A DNA stretch of 6,035 nt from REEP01 sp964517265. GTDB taxonomy: Bacteria > Pseudomonadota > Alphaproteobacteria > Rhodospirillales > Defluviicoccaceae. Below, in pieces: positions 1 to 5,812 of this stretch. The notes beneath the pieces are model-generated. The model was not told where the DNA came from, searched no databases, and worked only from the letters and a program-made list of their open reading frames with translations. A program made the position numbers and the translations under genes. Positions within the stretch are counted from its first letter, which is position 1. Each line of letters starts with the position of its first letter. The stretch covers positions 1 through 6,035 of the forward strand of contig CAZFBS010000090.1 of NCBI GenBank assembly GCA_964517265.1, in the 5' to 3' direction.

Positions 1-203
1 ACTTCTTCGAGGTGGTGAACGGGCACCCGGGCGATCATCCGAGGAAGCACACCGTCAACGTGCTTCCGGGAAGCAAGATCGCCTTCGACTTAACCGCGGA
101 CAACCCGGGCGACTGGGCGTTCCACTGCCACCTCCTGTTCCACATGCATGCCGGCATGTTCAACGTGGTGACTGTGCGCCCGCTGGATGGAGATACGGCA
201 TGA
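1..203 (+). CDS. copA: CopA-type multicopper oxidase, C-terminal fragment (cut by window start)
   Basis: Only the last 66 codons are present; the reading frame is open from base 3 and ends at TGA 201-203. The visible part is the end of the third cupredoxin domain. It includes HPRKHTVNVLPGS followed by the C-terminal copper signature HCHLLFHMHAGMF, which matches the H-C-H-x3-H-x4-M pattern that supplies ligands to the type 1 and trinuclear copper sites. CopA/PcoA-family proteins are periplasmic oxidases that raise copper tolerance, probably by oxidising Cu(I). The RKHTV and WAFHCHLLFHM segments are typical of CopA rather than of laccases or CueO. The stop overlaps the copB start as ATGA, which suggests translational coupling in a copAB operon. 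The N-terminus, Tat signal and first copper-binding motifs lie outside the window. Confidence 0.93.
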   Translation, partial: FFEVVNGHPGDHPRKHTVNVLPGSKIAFDLTADNPGDWAFHCHLLFHMHAGMFNVVTVRPLDGDTA

Positions 204-1213
204 AGGCGCTCGTGATCGCGCTGCTGGCCGCGGCGATCGGAATGCCGGCCTTTGCCCAGCACGCCGGCCATGAGGCGCCGATGCCTGCACCGGCCGGCGA
301 TTCGCATGCGGGCCATCAGGGAGGAACCACGCCCACCCCCGCGATGCAACCCGGGGCCCATGCGGACCATGAGGCGGGAACCGCCACCCCGGATTCTCCT
401 CCTGCTGCGGCCGATCCGCATGCCGGCCACAGCATGGAGCGGGAAGACGGCGCGGCTTCGATTCCACCCGAGGCACCACCACCGCCTGCGGCCTTCAGCG
501 GCCCCGGGCACGCCGCCGATACCGTGTTCGATCCCTCCGAGATGGGCGGCGCTCGCGAGGAGCTACGTGCCGAACAAGGGGCGCTTACGGCATACAGCGT
601 CCAGATCGATCAGCTCGAAGTGCGGATCGGCAACGGTGAGGACGGCTATCGCTGGGACGCCCAGGGCTGGTATGGCGGCGACATCAACAAGCTGTGGATC
701 ACGACGGAAGGCGAGGGCGGCTTTGGTGAGGAAACGGAAGACGCCGAGGTGCAGGCGCTCTGGAGCCGTGCCATTACGCCCTGGTTCGATGTGCAATCAG
801 GCCTCAGGTATGATTTTCGGCCCGAGCCGACACGCGGTCATCTGGTGGCGGGAGTGCAGGGACTGATGCCGTACCTGTTTGAGGTTGATGCCGCGGCGTT
901 CGTCTCGGATGACGGCGACGTCTCGGCACGCATCGAGGCCGAGTATGAGCTGCTGATGACCCAGCGCCTGATTCTGCAGCCTCGCGCGGAGGTCAATGTC
1001 GCCGCTCAAGAGGTCGCCGAACTCGGAATCGGCAGCGGCGTCAACGATGTCGAGCTTGGTGTCCGGCTGCGGTATGAGTTTGCACGGGAGTTCGCGCCTT
1101 ATGTGGGCGTACATTGGGAGCGAAAGCTGGGAGAAACAGCCGATTTCGCACGCGATGAGGGAGAGAGTGTCGATAACCTCTTCTTCGTCACCGGGCTGCG
1201 AATCTTTTTCTAG
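200..1213 (+). CDS. copB: Copper resistance protein B, outer-membrane type
   Basis: A 337-aa protein. Its ATG overlaps the copA stop by 4 bases, and a GGAG at 189-192 lies 7 bases upstream. Residues 1-19 form a signal peptide (charged start, Leu/Ala core, AFA|Q cleavage site). Residues 20 to about 100 are a low-complexity, Pro/Ala-rich stretch with four HxxH motifs (H21-H24, H36-H39, H54-H57, H74-H77) plus several Met, a probable copper-binding region. From about residue 100 (ADTVFDPSEMGGAREEL) to the end the protein follows the CopB/PcoB family: YRWDAQGWYGGDINKLW, then LWSRAITPWFDVQSGLRYDF, then LILQPRAEVNVAAQ, then FAPYVGVHWERKLGETADFAR. It ends in phenylalanine (LRIFF), as expected for an outer-membrane beta barrel. 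In the family, CopB acts in the outer membrane together with periplasmic CopA, though its exact biochemical role is not settled. Length is normal for the family. Confidence 0.93.
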   Translation: MKALVIALLAAAIGMPAFAQHAGHEAPMPAPAGDSHAGHQGGTTPTPAMQPGAHADHEAGTATPDSPPAAADPHAGHSMEREDGAASIPPEAPPPPAAFSGPGHAADTVFDPSEMGGAREELRAEQGALTAYSVQIDQLEVRIGNGEDGYRWDAQGWYGGDINKLWITTEGEGGFGEETEDAEVQALWSRAITPWFDVQSGLRYDFRPEPTRGHLVAGVQGLMPYLFEVDAAAFVSDDGDVSARIEAEYELLMTQRLILQPRAEVNVAAQEVAELGIGSGVNDVELGVRLRYEFAREFAPYVGVHWERKLGETADFARDEGESVDNLFFVTGLRIFF

Positions 1214-1398
1214 TTTTACGTTTATCTCCTGGCGTTGCCCGCATTTCCTCGGCGGTTGCGGGTTCGGCCTCAAGGGGCGGCTCGCGGTCCCGTCTCCATC
1301 TCCGGCGGGTGACCGGGAGCGGCAACCGCATCGTGGCCGCGCTCCTTTCGGAGCAGGGAACACGAGCTCCCGCCCCAGGCACACGGCCGCTTAAGCGC

Positions 1399-1426
1399 TT
1401 GGCAACGAGGGGTCGTTGTGTATGAT
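1399..1426 (+). promoter_or_regulatory. Probable sigma-70-type promoter of guaB
   Basis: TTGGCA at 1399-1404 (5 of 6 to TTGACA) is followed after a 16-base spacer by TATGAT at 1421-1426 (5 of 6 to TATAAT). Transcription would begin near 1432-1434, giving a leader of only about 20 bases with a GGAG ribosome-binding site at 1445-1448. There is no room for a riboswitch in such a leader. The promoter implies that guaB is transcribed independently of the copper operon. It also argues against the longer in-frame GTG start at 1418, which lies at the -10 element. Strength and use are inferred. Confidence 0.7.
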
Positions 1427-1453
1427 ACCGGCCCCTCGCAAAGCGGAGACGGC

Positions 1454-2935
1454 ATGGATATTCCCGAGGCTCTGGCTTTCGATGACGTTCTTCTTGTTCC
1501 GGCGGCATCGAACGTCCTTCCATCGGAAGTGGAGACGAGCACCCGGATCACCCGCGGGGTCGAACTCGGTATTCCGCTGATTTCCTCGGCGATGGATACC
1601 GTCACCGAGAGCGGACTGGCGATCGCGATGGCGGTCGCCGGTGGCATGGGCATCATTCACAAGAACATGGAGCCGGCGGCGCAGGCGGCCGAAGTCCGCA
1701 AGGTCAAGAAGTTCGAATCCGGGATGGTCGTCGATCCGATGACGATTCATCCGGAGGCGACCCTGGCCGATGCCCTCAACCTGATGAGCGCGCAGAAGAT
1801 CTCCGGGGTGCCGGTGGTCGAGAAGGGCAGCGGGCGTCTCGTCGGCGTCCTCACCAATCGGGATGTCCGGTTTGCTGACGATCCGCGGCAGCCGGTGTTC
1901 GAGCTGATGACGCGCGACACGCCGGACAGGCCGCTGGTGACGGTCCGTGACGGCGTCAGCCGCGAAGAGGCGAAGCGGATCCTGCATAAGCACCGGATCG
2001 AGAAGCTGCTGGTCGTCGACGATGCCTACCGCTGCATCGGGCTGATCACGGTCAAGGATATCGAGAAGTCGGAGCGGTTCCCCAACGCCTGCAAGGACGG
2101 GCAAGGCCGCCTCCGGGCCGGTGCCGCGGTCGGTGTCGGGCCCGAGGGCCTAGTTCGGGCGGAGGCACTGCTGGCGGTGGAAGTCGATGTGATCGTTGTC
2201 GACACCGCGCACGGTCATTCGCGTGGGGTGCTCGAGGCGGTACAGCAGATCAAGCGAATCAGCAACTCTGCCCAGGTCGTCGCCGGCAACGTCGCCACTG
2301 CCGATGGAGCCAGCGCCCTGATCGACGCCGGTGCCGATGCGGTCAAGGTCGGTATCGGCCCGGGCTCGATCTGCACCACGCGCATGGTCGCCGGCGTCGG
2401 CGTGCCGCAGTTCGCCGCGATCGTCGAAACGGCGAACGCGTGTCGGGCAGGCAATGTGCCGCTGATCGCCGACGGCGGACTGCGGTATTCGGGCGATCTC
2501 GCCAAGGCGATCGCCGCCGGCGCCGACTGCGCGATGATCGGCTCGCTGTTTGCCGGAACCGACGAGAGTCCGGGCGAGGTGTTCCTTTACCAGGGCCGAT
2601 CGTACAAGGCGTATCGCGGAATGGGCTCGATCGGAGCGATGGCGCGCGGCTCGGCCGATCGCTACTTCCAGCAGGAGGTGTCCGACAGCCTGAAAATGGT
2701 GCCGGAAGGTGTCGAGGGCAGGGTGCCTCACAAGGGTCCGGCCGCCAACGTGATCCATCAACTCGTCGGCGGCCTCAGCGCAGCGATGGGCTACACCGGC
2801 AACCGTACGATCGGCGAGATGCAGCGCAACTGCCGGTTCCGCCGGACCACGGCCGCCGGGGTCCGGGAAAGCCACGTCCACGATGTCACCATCACCCGCG
2901 AGGCGCCGAATTACCAGAACGCCGATCGCGGCTGA
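1454..2935 (+). CDS. guaB: Inosine-5'-monophosphate dehydrogenase
   Basis: A 493-aa protein, close to the usual 485-500. It oxidises IMP to XMP with NAD+, the committed step of guanine nucleotide synthesis, in the cytoplasm. The ATG at 1454 is chosen because GGAG (1445-1448) lies 5 bases upstream and the protein then starts MDIPEALAFDDVLLVPAAS, as in the family; an in-frame GTG at 1418 lies at the -10 element. Visible parts: the N-terminal barrel with SSAMDTVTES; two CBS domains at about residues 91-210 (MVVDPMTIHP to KDIEKSERFP); then VVDTAHGHS; the catalytic loop GIGPGSICTTR with Cys307; ADGGLRYSGD; GRSYKAYRGMGS; the mobile flap with the Arg403-Tyr404 dyad in GSADRYFQQE; and the C-terminal RESHVHDVTITREAPNY. 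All key residues are intact. The sequence style is alphaproteobacterial. guaA, often its neighbour, does not follow within the window. Confidence 0.98.
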   Translation: MDIPEALAFDDVLLVPAASNVLPSEVETSTRITRGVELGIPLISSAMDTVTESGLAIAMAVAGGMGIIHKNMEPAAQAAEVRKVKKFESGMVVDPMTIHPEATLADALNLMSAQKISGVPVVEKGSGRLVGVLTNRDVRFADDPRQPVFELMTRDTPDRPLVTVRDGVSREEAKRILHKHRIEKLLVVDDAYRCIGLITVKDIEKSERFPNACKDGQGRLRAGAAVGVGPEGLVRAEALLAVEVDVIVVDTAHGHSRGVLEAVQQIKRISNSAQVVAGNVATADGASALIDAGADAVKVGIGPGSICTTRMVAGVGVPQFAAIVETANACRAGNVPLIADGGLRYSGDLAKAIAAGADCAMIGSLFAGTDESPGEVFLYQGRSYKAYRGMGSIGAMARGSADRYFQQEVSDSLKMVPEGVEGRVPHKGPAANVIHQLVGGLSAAMGYTGNRTIGEMQRNCRFRRTTAAGVRESHVHDVTITREAPNYQNADRG

Positions 2936-2972
2936 AGTCGACGACGATGTGGCGGCAAGGGTGGCGGGTTTG

Positions 2973-3011
2973 CTGGATTGCCGCGGCCGCTCCCGCGGCC
3001 TCGCAATGACC
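2973..3011. repeat. GC-rich dispersed-type hairpin downstream of guaB
   Basis: GCCGCGG (2980-2986) pairs with CCGCGGC (2993-2999) around a 6-base loop. An alternative outer pairing joins ATTGC (2977-2981) with GCAAT (3003-3007). The layout CTGGATTGCCGC ... CTCGCAATGACC resembles the short mobile palindromes scattered between genes in many alphaproteobacteria. Only one copy lies in this window, so dispersal is inferred. It could also act as a 3'-end stabiliser or weak terminator for guaB, but no T-tract follows. Confidence 0.5.
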
Positions 3012-3040
3012 AGATCCGCATCCGCGAAGCGCGGCTTGAA

Positions 3041-3070
3041 TGGCGCTCCATTCGGTGGCGTTTCATTCGG
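3041..3070 (+). repeat. 15-base tandem duplication abutting REP-like copy 1
   Basis: TGGCGCTCCATTCGG (3041-3055) is followed directly by TGGCGTTTCATTCGG (3056-3070), identical at 13 of 15 bases. The second unit runs straight into the palindrome at 3069-3097. The TGGCGT-CATTCGG part also precedes the palindrome in copy 2, read on the - strand at about 5839-5852. This segment therefore appears to belong to the repeat family rather than to be random flank. Confidence 0.65.
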
Positions 3071-3097
3071 CAGAATACGCCTTGCGGCTATTCTGCC
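3069..3097 (+). repeat. REP-like palindrome, copy 1
   Basis: GGCAGAATA (3069-3077) pairs perfectly with TATTCTGCC (3089-3097). Inside, a bulged C is followed by GCC/GGC pairing around a TTGC loop. The core GAATACGCCTTGCGGCTATTC is identical in copy 3 (5955-5983). The outer bases differ in a way that keeps pairing: A-T here where copy 3 has G-C. This is a dispersed, structure-conserved element; whether it is a true REP mobilised by a RAYT transposase cannot be told here. Confidence 0.8.
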
Positions 3098-3240
3098 CTC
3101 GACGCTCTCTACCGTCGTCTCGTCGAACGCGGCAAGGTCCCCACACGGTGGCGCTCATTGCCTGCGCCCGCAAGCTCCTCATTTTCGTCAATACTCTCCT
3201 CGCCCGCGGCACCCCATGGATTGAGCAGGCGATCATTCCT

Positions 3241-3259
3241 TAATCTTACTGTGTCATAA
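3241..3259 (+). repeat. IS terminal inverted repeat, guaB side
   Basis: TAATCTTACTGTGTCATAA matches the reverse complement of 4710-4728 (TAATCTTACTATGTCAGAA) at 17 of 19 positions. The first three bases may be target sequence (YTAR) rather than element. If so, the true inverted repeat starts at 3244. Confidence 0.85.
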
Positions 3260-3383
3260 GTGTAGAGTGGATGGATTTGGTTGAGCGGTGCTGGCGTATC
3301 GCTGCTGGCAACACGGGCAGCGGGGTAGACGGCGAGCGAGGGCGACCGTGAGGCTGTGACGCACCGAGGCGATCGAGGACGGG

Positions 3384-4688
3384 TTATGGCGCTCCGCTCG
3401 CAGCGGGATACCCGCGCGGCCGCCAACCGGGGGGTAGCGCAGGCGCTTGGCCGAGGAACCGGGCGTCAGGGGGAAGAAGACTTCGCTCGCGCACGAGGAA
3501 GCCGTAAGCCGCCACGCACAACGTGGCATGATGATGAAAGCCCCGCCAACCCCGCCCCTCGAAGTGATCGAGGCCCAGCTCCTGCTTGAGCTCCTGGTAA
3601 TCCCGCTCGATCCGCCAACGCAGCTTGGCGGTGCCGACCAGGTCGACCAGGGCGGTCGCCGCCGGCAGGGTCGACAGCCAGTACTTGCTCGGCTCCTTCT
3701 TCCCTTCCGGCCACTCGATCAGCAGCCATTCCTCAGCATGGGGTTCAGTAAGCCAGTAATCGCGGTGCGACGGCCGCACCCGCACGGCGGCAAAGCGTCC
3801 CTCGAGCGCGCCATGACTGCCTTCCCGCCAGTTCACCGTCTGCCAGGCGCTCGGCGGCAGGGCCAAGGCGAGATCCTTGGCGGTGAGCGGCTGGTGCGCG
3901 GCATCCCGGCGCCACAACGTGGGCGGCCGCCCCTTGCCGGACCACGGCTTGGGCGGCAGCGGACCACAGCCCGGGGGCCAGACGCCGAGGCTGGACTGCA
4001 CCCCCAGGACATAGACCAGGGCCAGGTCGCTCAAGGCGAGGCGGAAGTCGGTGTCGATGCCGTAGCCCGCGTCGCCCAGGATCACCCCAGGCGGCACGCC
4101 GTCCGCCAGCGCGCGACGGATCTGCGCCAGGGCGATCTGCGGCATAGTGCGGAAGCCGAGTTCCGGTGGCACGCCCGCCTTGGCCTGGCGGGCGGGATCA
4201 CCGGCCCAGTCCGCGGGCAGGTAAAGCTCGAACGCGATCGGCAGGCTGCCCAGGTCATTCGCGATCGACAACGACACGGCCACTTGGCAGTTCTCCTGCT
4301 TGCCCAATTGGCCGCAATATTGGCGCGTTACACCCACCGAGTGCTTGCCCTTCTTAGGAAAACCGGTGTCGTCGATGATCCAGGCGGTGATCGGCCCATG
4401 CCGCATGAGGGCCGGCAGCACCTGCTCGCGAACGGCGGTGAGCACGGCCGCATCGCTCCACGCTGCGGTGGCGACGAAGTGGTGCAGCGCCTGGTGCAGG
4501 CTGGGCACCTGGGCTGGATCGAGACGTGCCGCCATCGGCTCGACGCTCTTGCGCGCGCCGGGCAGCAGCAGGCCCGTGCAATAGCCGACGAGCCGCTGCT
4601 TACGGTCGGCATGGCCGAGTACCGCCGTCAACTGGGCGAGGTATTCCTGCAGGCGGTGTTCGCTGGTCGTGTTCGTCAGATTGCTCAT
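3384..4688 (-). CDS. IS701-like DDE transposase
   Basis: A 434-aa protein read from ATG (complement of 4686-4688) to TAA (complement of 3384-3386). It cuts and joins the ends of its own insertion sequence. Residues 1 to about 95 are a helical N-terminal domain. The first catalytic Asp lies in IIDDTGFPKKGKHSVGV (D106 or D107), followed by RQYCGQLGKQENCQVAVSLS. The second is in GDAGYG (D206). The catalytic Glu is probably E361 in RWRIERDYQELKQELGLDHFEGR, where Y364 and K368 fit the I-E-x2-Y-x3-K layout. These motifs are characteristic of IS701-group transposases (DDE endonuclease fold). The frame is uninterrupted and all three catalytic blocks are present, so it may be active. AAAGGG just upstream acts as Shine-Dalgarno sequence but is locked in a hairpin with the start codon. 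A long open frame on the opposite strand (3447-4715) is a shadow. Confidence 0.95.
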   Translation of the reverse strand: MSNLTNTTSEHRLQEYLAQLTAVLGHADRKQRLVGYCTGLLLPGARKSVEPMAARLDPAQVPSLHQALHHFVATAAWSDAAVLTAVREQVLPALMRHGPITAWIIDDTGFPKKGKHSVGVTRQYCGQLGKQENCQVAVSLSIANDLGSLPIAFELYLPADWAGDPARQAKAGVPPELGFRTMPQIALAQIRRALADGVPPGVILGDAGYGIDTDFRLALSDLALVYVLGVQSSLGVWPPGCGPLPPKPWSGKGRPPTLWRRDAAHQPLTAKDLALALPPSAWQTVNWREGSHGALEGRFAAVRVRPSHRDYWLTEPHAEEWLLIEWPEGKKEPSKYWLSTLPAATALVDLVGTAKLRWRIERDYQELKQELGLDHFEGRGWRGFHHHATLCVAAYGFLVRERSLLPPDARFLGQAPALPPGWRPRGYPAASGAP

Positions 4689-4708
4689 GCCCTTTCATAT
4701 AGGGCATG
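4686..4708 (-). promoter_or_regulatory. Hairpin covering the transposase start codon and Shine-Dalgarno
   Basis: CATGCCCT (4686-4693) and AGGGCATG (4701-4708) form a perfect 8-bp inverted repeat with a 7-base loop. In transposase mRNA the 3' arm is AGGGCATG, whose first part is the Shine-Dalgarno sequence and whose last three bases are the start codon. Transcripts that begin outside the element would fold and mask the start. Transcripts beginning inside the arm would not. Comparable foldback control of read-through expression is known for some insertion sequences (for example IS10 and IS50); its action here is inferred. Confidence 0.65.
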
Positions 4709-4709
4709 T

Positions 4710-4728
4710 TTCTGACATAGTAAGATTA
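4710..4728 (-). repeat. IS terminal inverted repeat, accessory-gene side
   Basis: This is the partner of 3241-3259. The differences are at position 11 (A instead of G) and position 17 (G instead of T), counting from the outer end. It lies next to the transposase start. A weak -10-like TACTAT on the - strand falls inside it, but no good -35 at the right distance was found. Confidence 0.85.
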
Positions 4729-4745
4729 GCAGTCAAGAGAACGAG

Positions 4746-5294
4746 ATGGATATGCCTTGGACAGAGATCCTAGGAGGGGCCACTGGTGGGCTGGCTGTCG
4801 TTGTGGTGGTTGCGCTATTTCTGGGAAAAGTGGCAACTGAGAAGATTGCTGACGCAGCGACTAAGCTAGTGGAGGAAAGGCTGAAACGCGCTGAGGAATT
4901 ACATAAGTCATTGGTGGCTTTTACGAGTTCAGTTGACATTGATCTTCGAGAAAAACGAATTCCAGTGTATGCCGAGCTTTGGGAGAAAACGGGCCTGTTG
5001 CCGATGTGGCCTTGGAACACGGAGCTTACATACCAGGAACTACATGAGCTCACCAGTGACTTTCGGGACTGGTATTTCAAGCAAGGTGGAATATTTTTAT
5101 CTGGAAGTGCCCGCGACGCTTATTTTGAAGTTCAAAAATGCATCAATGCCATCCTCGAAAAAAATCAGACAGGCCAAGTCTCTGATGAGGACTACAAAGC
5201 GATTCGCGCCAAGTGTAGTCTGCTGCGGACTGAACTCGCGGAGGATCTGCTGTCAAGACGAGAGGCGCCAGCGGTTAGAGGCGCCAGCGATTAA
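4746..5294 (+). CDS. Membrane-anchored coiled-coil protein of unknown function
   Basis: A 182-aa protein that I cannot assign to a named family. Residues about 8-27 are one membrane helix (GGATGGLAVVVVVALFLGK). Residues about 29-60 are charged and helical (TEKIADAATKLVEERLKRAEELHKSL), probably a coiled coil. Residues 69-130 hold the most conserved-looking part: KRIPVYAELWEKTGLLP, LTYQELHELTSDFRDWYF, GGIFLSGSARDAYFEVQ. I recall similar blocks from uncharacterised bacterial proteins that share the anchor-plus-helix layout. The ATG at 4746 has only weak purine-rich sequence upstream (AAGAGAACGAG); a second in-frame ATG lies at 4752. GC content is clearly lower than in guaB, which suggests transfer. 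The insertion sequence ends about 17 bases before the start, so the original promoter may have been displaced. A 16-base tandem duplication precedes the stop and sets the last residues. The next gene follows on the same strand. Confidence 0.8.
   Translation: MDMPWTEILGGATGGLAVVVVVALFLGKVATEKIADAATKLVEERLKRAEELHKSLVAFTSSVDIDLREKRIPVYAELWEKTGLLPMWPWNTELTYQELHELTSDFRDWYFKQGGIFLSGSARDAYFEVQKCINAILEKNQTGQVSDEDYKAIRAKCSLLRTELAEDLLSRREAPAVRGASD
5261..5292 (+). repeat. 16-base tandem duplication at the end of the first accessory gene
   Basis: AGAGGCGCCAGCGGTT (5261-5276) is followed by AGAGGCGCCAGCGATT (5277-5292), with one mismatch in 16. The unit is not a multiple of three. With one unit the frame would read through as REAPAIKATTDGEPPGQHG and stop at TAG 5350-5352; with two units the protein stops at TAA 5292-5294. 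Confidence 0.85.
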
Positions 5295-5312
5295 AGCCAC
5301 AACCGACGGCGA

Positions 5313-5335
5313 ACCACCCGGTCAACACGGGCGGT
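5313..5335 (+). repeat. Hairpin immediately before the second accessory gene
   Basis: ACCACCCG (5313-5320) and CGGGCGGT (5328-5335) pair at 7 of 8 positions around a 7-base loop. The stem ends at the base before the ATG at 5336, where a ribosome-binding site would normally lie. It could damp translation of the downstream frame or mark an intergenic end. No T-tract follows, so it is not a standard terminator. Confidence 0.5.
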
Positions 5336-5788
5336 ATGCCAGTATGTTGTAGGTTTTCCGCGCTCGTAAGCGGAATTGTGTTTGCGTTCTACGGAGTTGC
5401 TACACTTGGAGGCACTCCGGACCGGAGTTGGATTGACTTCGCAATCCTCACACTCAAGACTGTCGTCATTATCGGCCTTCTTAGCGCCTGTGCCAAGTAT
5501 GGCTTCACGCTGGGTAAGTCCTACGTGAGCGAGTCACTGAAGAGTGCTGATCGTATTCACGCGATCTCATTTGGTAAGTTTTTCATTCGGGTCTTTGGTG
5601 CCAAGGCGAAATGGCCGGAGCTGAAGGACGCGTTCCAACACTCGAATATCAACCGTGCATCGACCTTCACATCGCTGGATACGTCGCAGTTTGACCCGAA
5701 GTTGATAGAGTCATTGTTAGAACTCGCACAGCTTTTAAGTGGAAAGGTGTCTGGACAAAATGATGATTTGAGCAAATACATCGATTGA
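5336..5788 (+). CDS. Small two-helix membrane protein of unknown function
   Basis: A 150-aa protein that I do not recognise. Residues about 8-26 (SALVSGIVFAFYGVATLGG) and about 34-53 (DFAILTLKTVVIIGLLSACA) look like two membrane helices. The remaining 95 or so residues are soluble and probably cytoplasmic: DRIHAISFGKFFIRVFGAKAKWPELKDAF, then STFTSLDTSQFDPKLIESLLELAQLLSG. The start is uncertain: the ATG at 5336 has no good Shine-Dalgarno sequence and follows a hairpin, the frame stays open back to 5279 without a start, and a GTG at 5378 has AAGCGGA upstream. The protein may be complete or may be the remnant of a longer membrane protein. It lies 41 bases after the first accessory gene on the same strand and shares its lower GC, so the two may form one transfer unit. 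The translated composition looks protein-like. Confidence 0.68.
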   Translation: MPVCCRFSALVSGIVFAFYGVATLGGTPDRSWIDFAILTLKTVVIIGLLSACAKYGFTLGKSYVSESLKSADRIHAISFGKFFIRVFGAKAKWPELKDAFQHSNINRASTFTSLDTSQFDPKLIESLLELAQLLSGKVSGQNDDLSKYID

Positions 5789-5812
5789 CTTCCTCGTCAG
5801 TCAGCGCGGTAG

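Larger units (their letters stand above)
2936..3240. other. Non-coding gap between guaB and the insertion sequence
   Basis: These 305 bases contain no convincing gene; short open frames here lack ribosome-binding sites and protein-like composition. The gap holds a GC-rich hairpin (2973-3011), a 15-base tandem repeat (3041-3070) and a REP-like palindrome (3069-3097). From 3098 to 3240 I see no recognisable signal. No U-tract terminator was found after guaB; the hairpin at 2980-2999 is the only candidate and lacks a T run. Confidence 0.7.
3241..4728 (-). mobile_element. IS701-like insertion sequence, complete
   Basis: The element is about 1.49 kb. It is bounded by 19-base imperfect terminal inverted repeats matching at 17 of 19 positions and holds one intact transposase gene on the - strand. 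The size, the single gene and the transposase motifs fit the IS701 family. That family typically duplicates a 4-bp target of the YTAR type. Here the bases at the two edges are TTAA (3240-3243) and TTAG (4726-4729): both fit YTAR but they are not identical, so the exact ends are uncertain by about 3 bases and no perfect target duplication is present. The element sits between guaB and the lower-GC accessory genes, ending about 17 bases before the start of the first accessory gene. Confidence 0.85.

Noticed and set aside
1238..1262. Possible copAB terminator: CCCGCA (1238-1243) with TGCGGG (1257-1262)
   Set aside because: The stem is only 6 bp with a 13-base loop and no T-tract follows. Another small hairpin, GCTCC/GGAGC at 1341-1354, is equally unconvincing.
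1418..1453. In-frame GTG giving guaB 12 extra residues
   Set aside because: It lies at the predicted -10 element and has no Shine-Dalgarno; the ATG at 1454 has GGAG at proper spacing and fits the family N-terminus.
1391..2104. Long - strand open frame under guaB, with others at 2150-2881
   Set aside because: These overlap a fully conserved guaB and have Arg/His/Asp-rich shadow composition with no ribosome-binding site.
2883..3259. Short + strand open frames between guaB and the insertion sequence
   Set aside because: They run through the hairpins and repeats, lack ribosome-binding sites and show Arg/Ser/Pro-rich shadow composition.
3447..4715. A 422-codon open frame on the + strand opposite the transposase
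   Set aside because: It is an antisense shadow. The - strand frame has clear transposase motifs, while this one is rich in Arg/Gln/Pro with no domain-like pattern, as expected in GC-rich DNA.
4933..5352. Open frame overlapping the first accessory gene in another frame
   Set aside because: Its composition is not protein-like over most of its length. Only its tail matters, as the frame the first gene would enter if one 16-base unit were lost.
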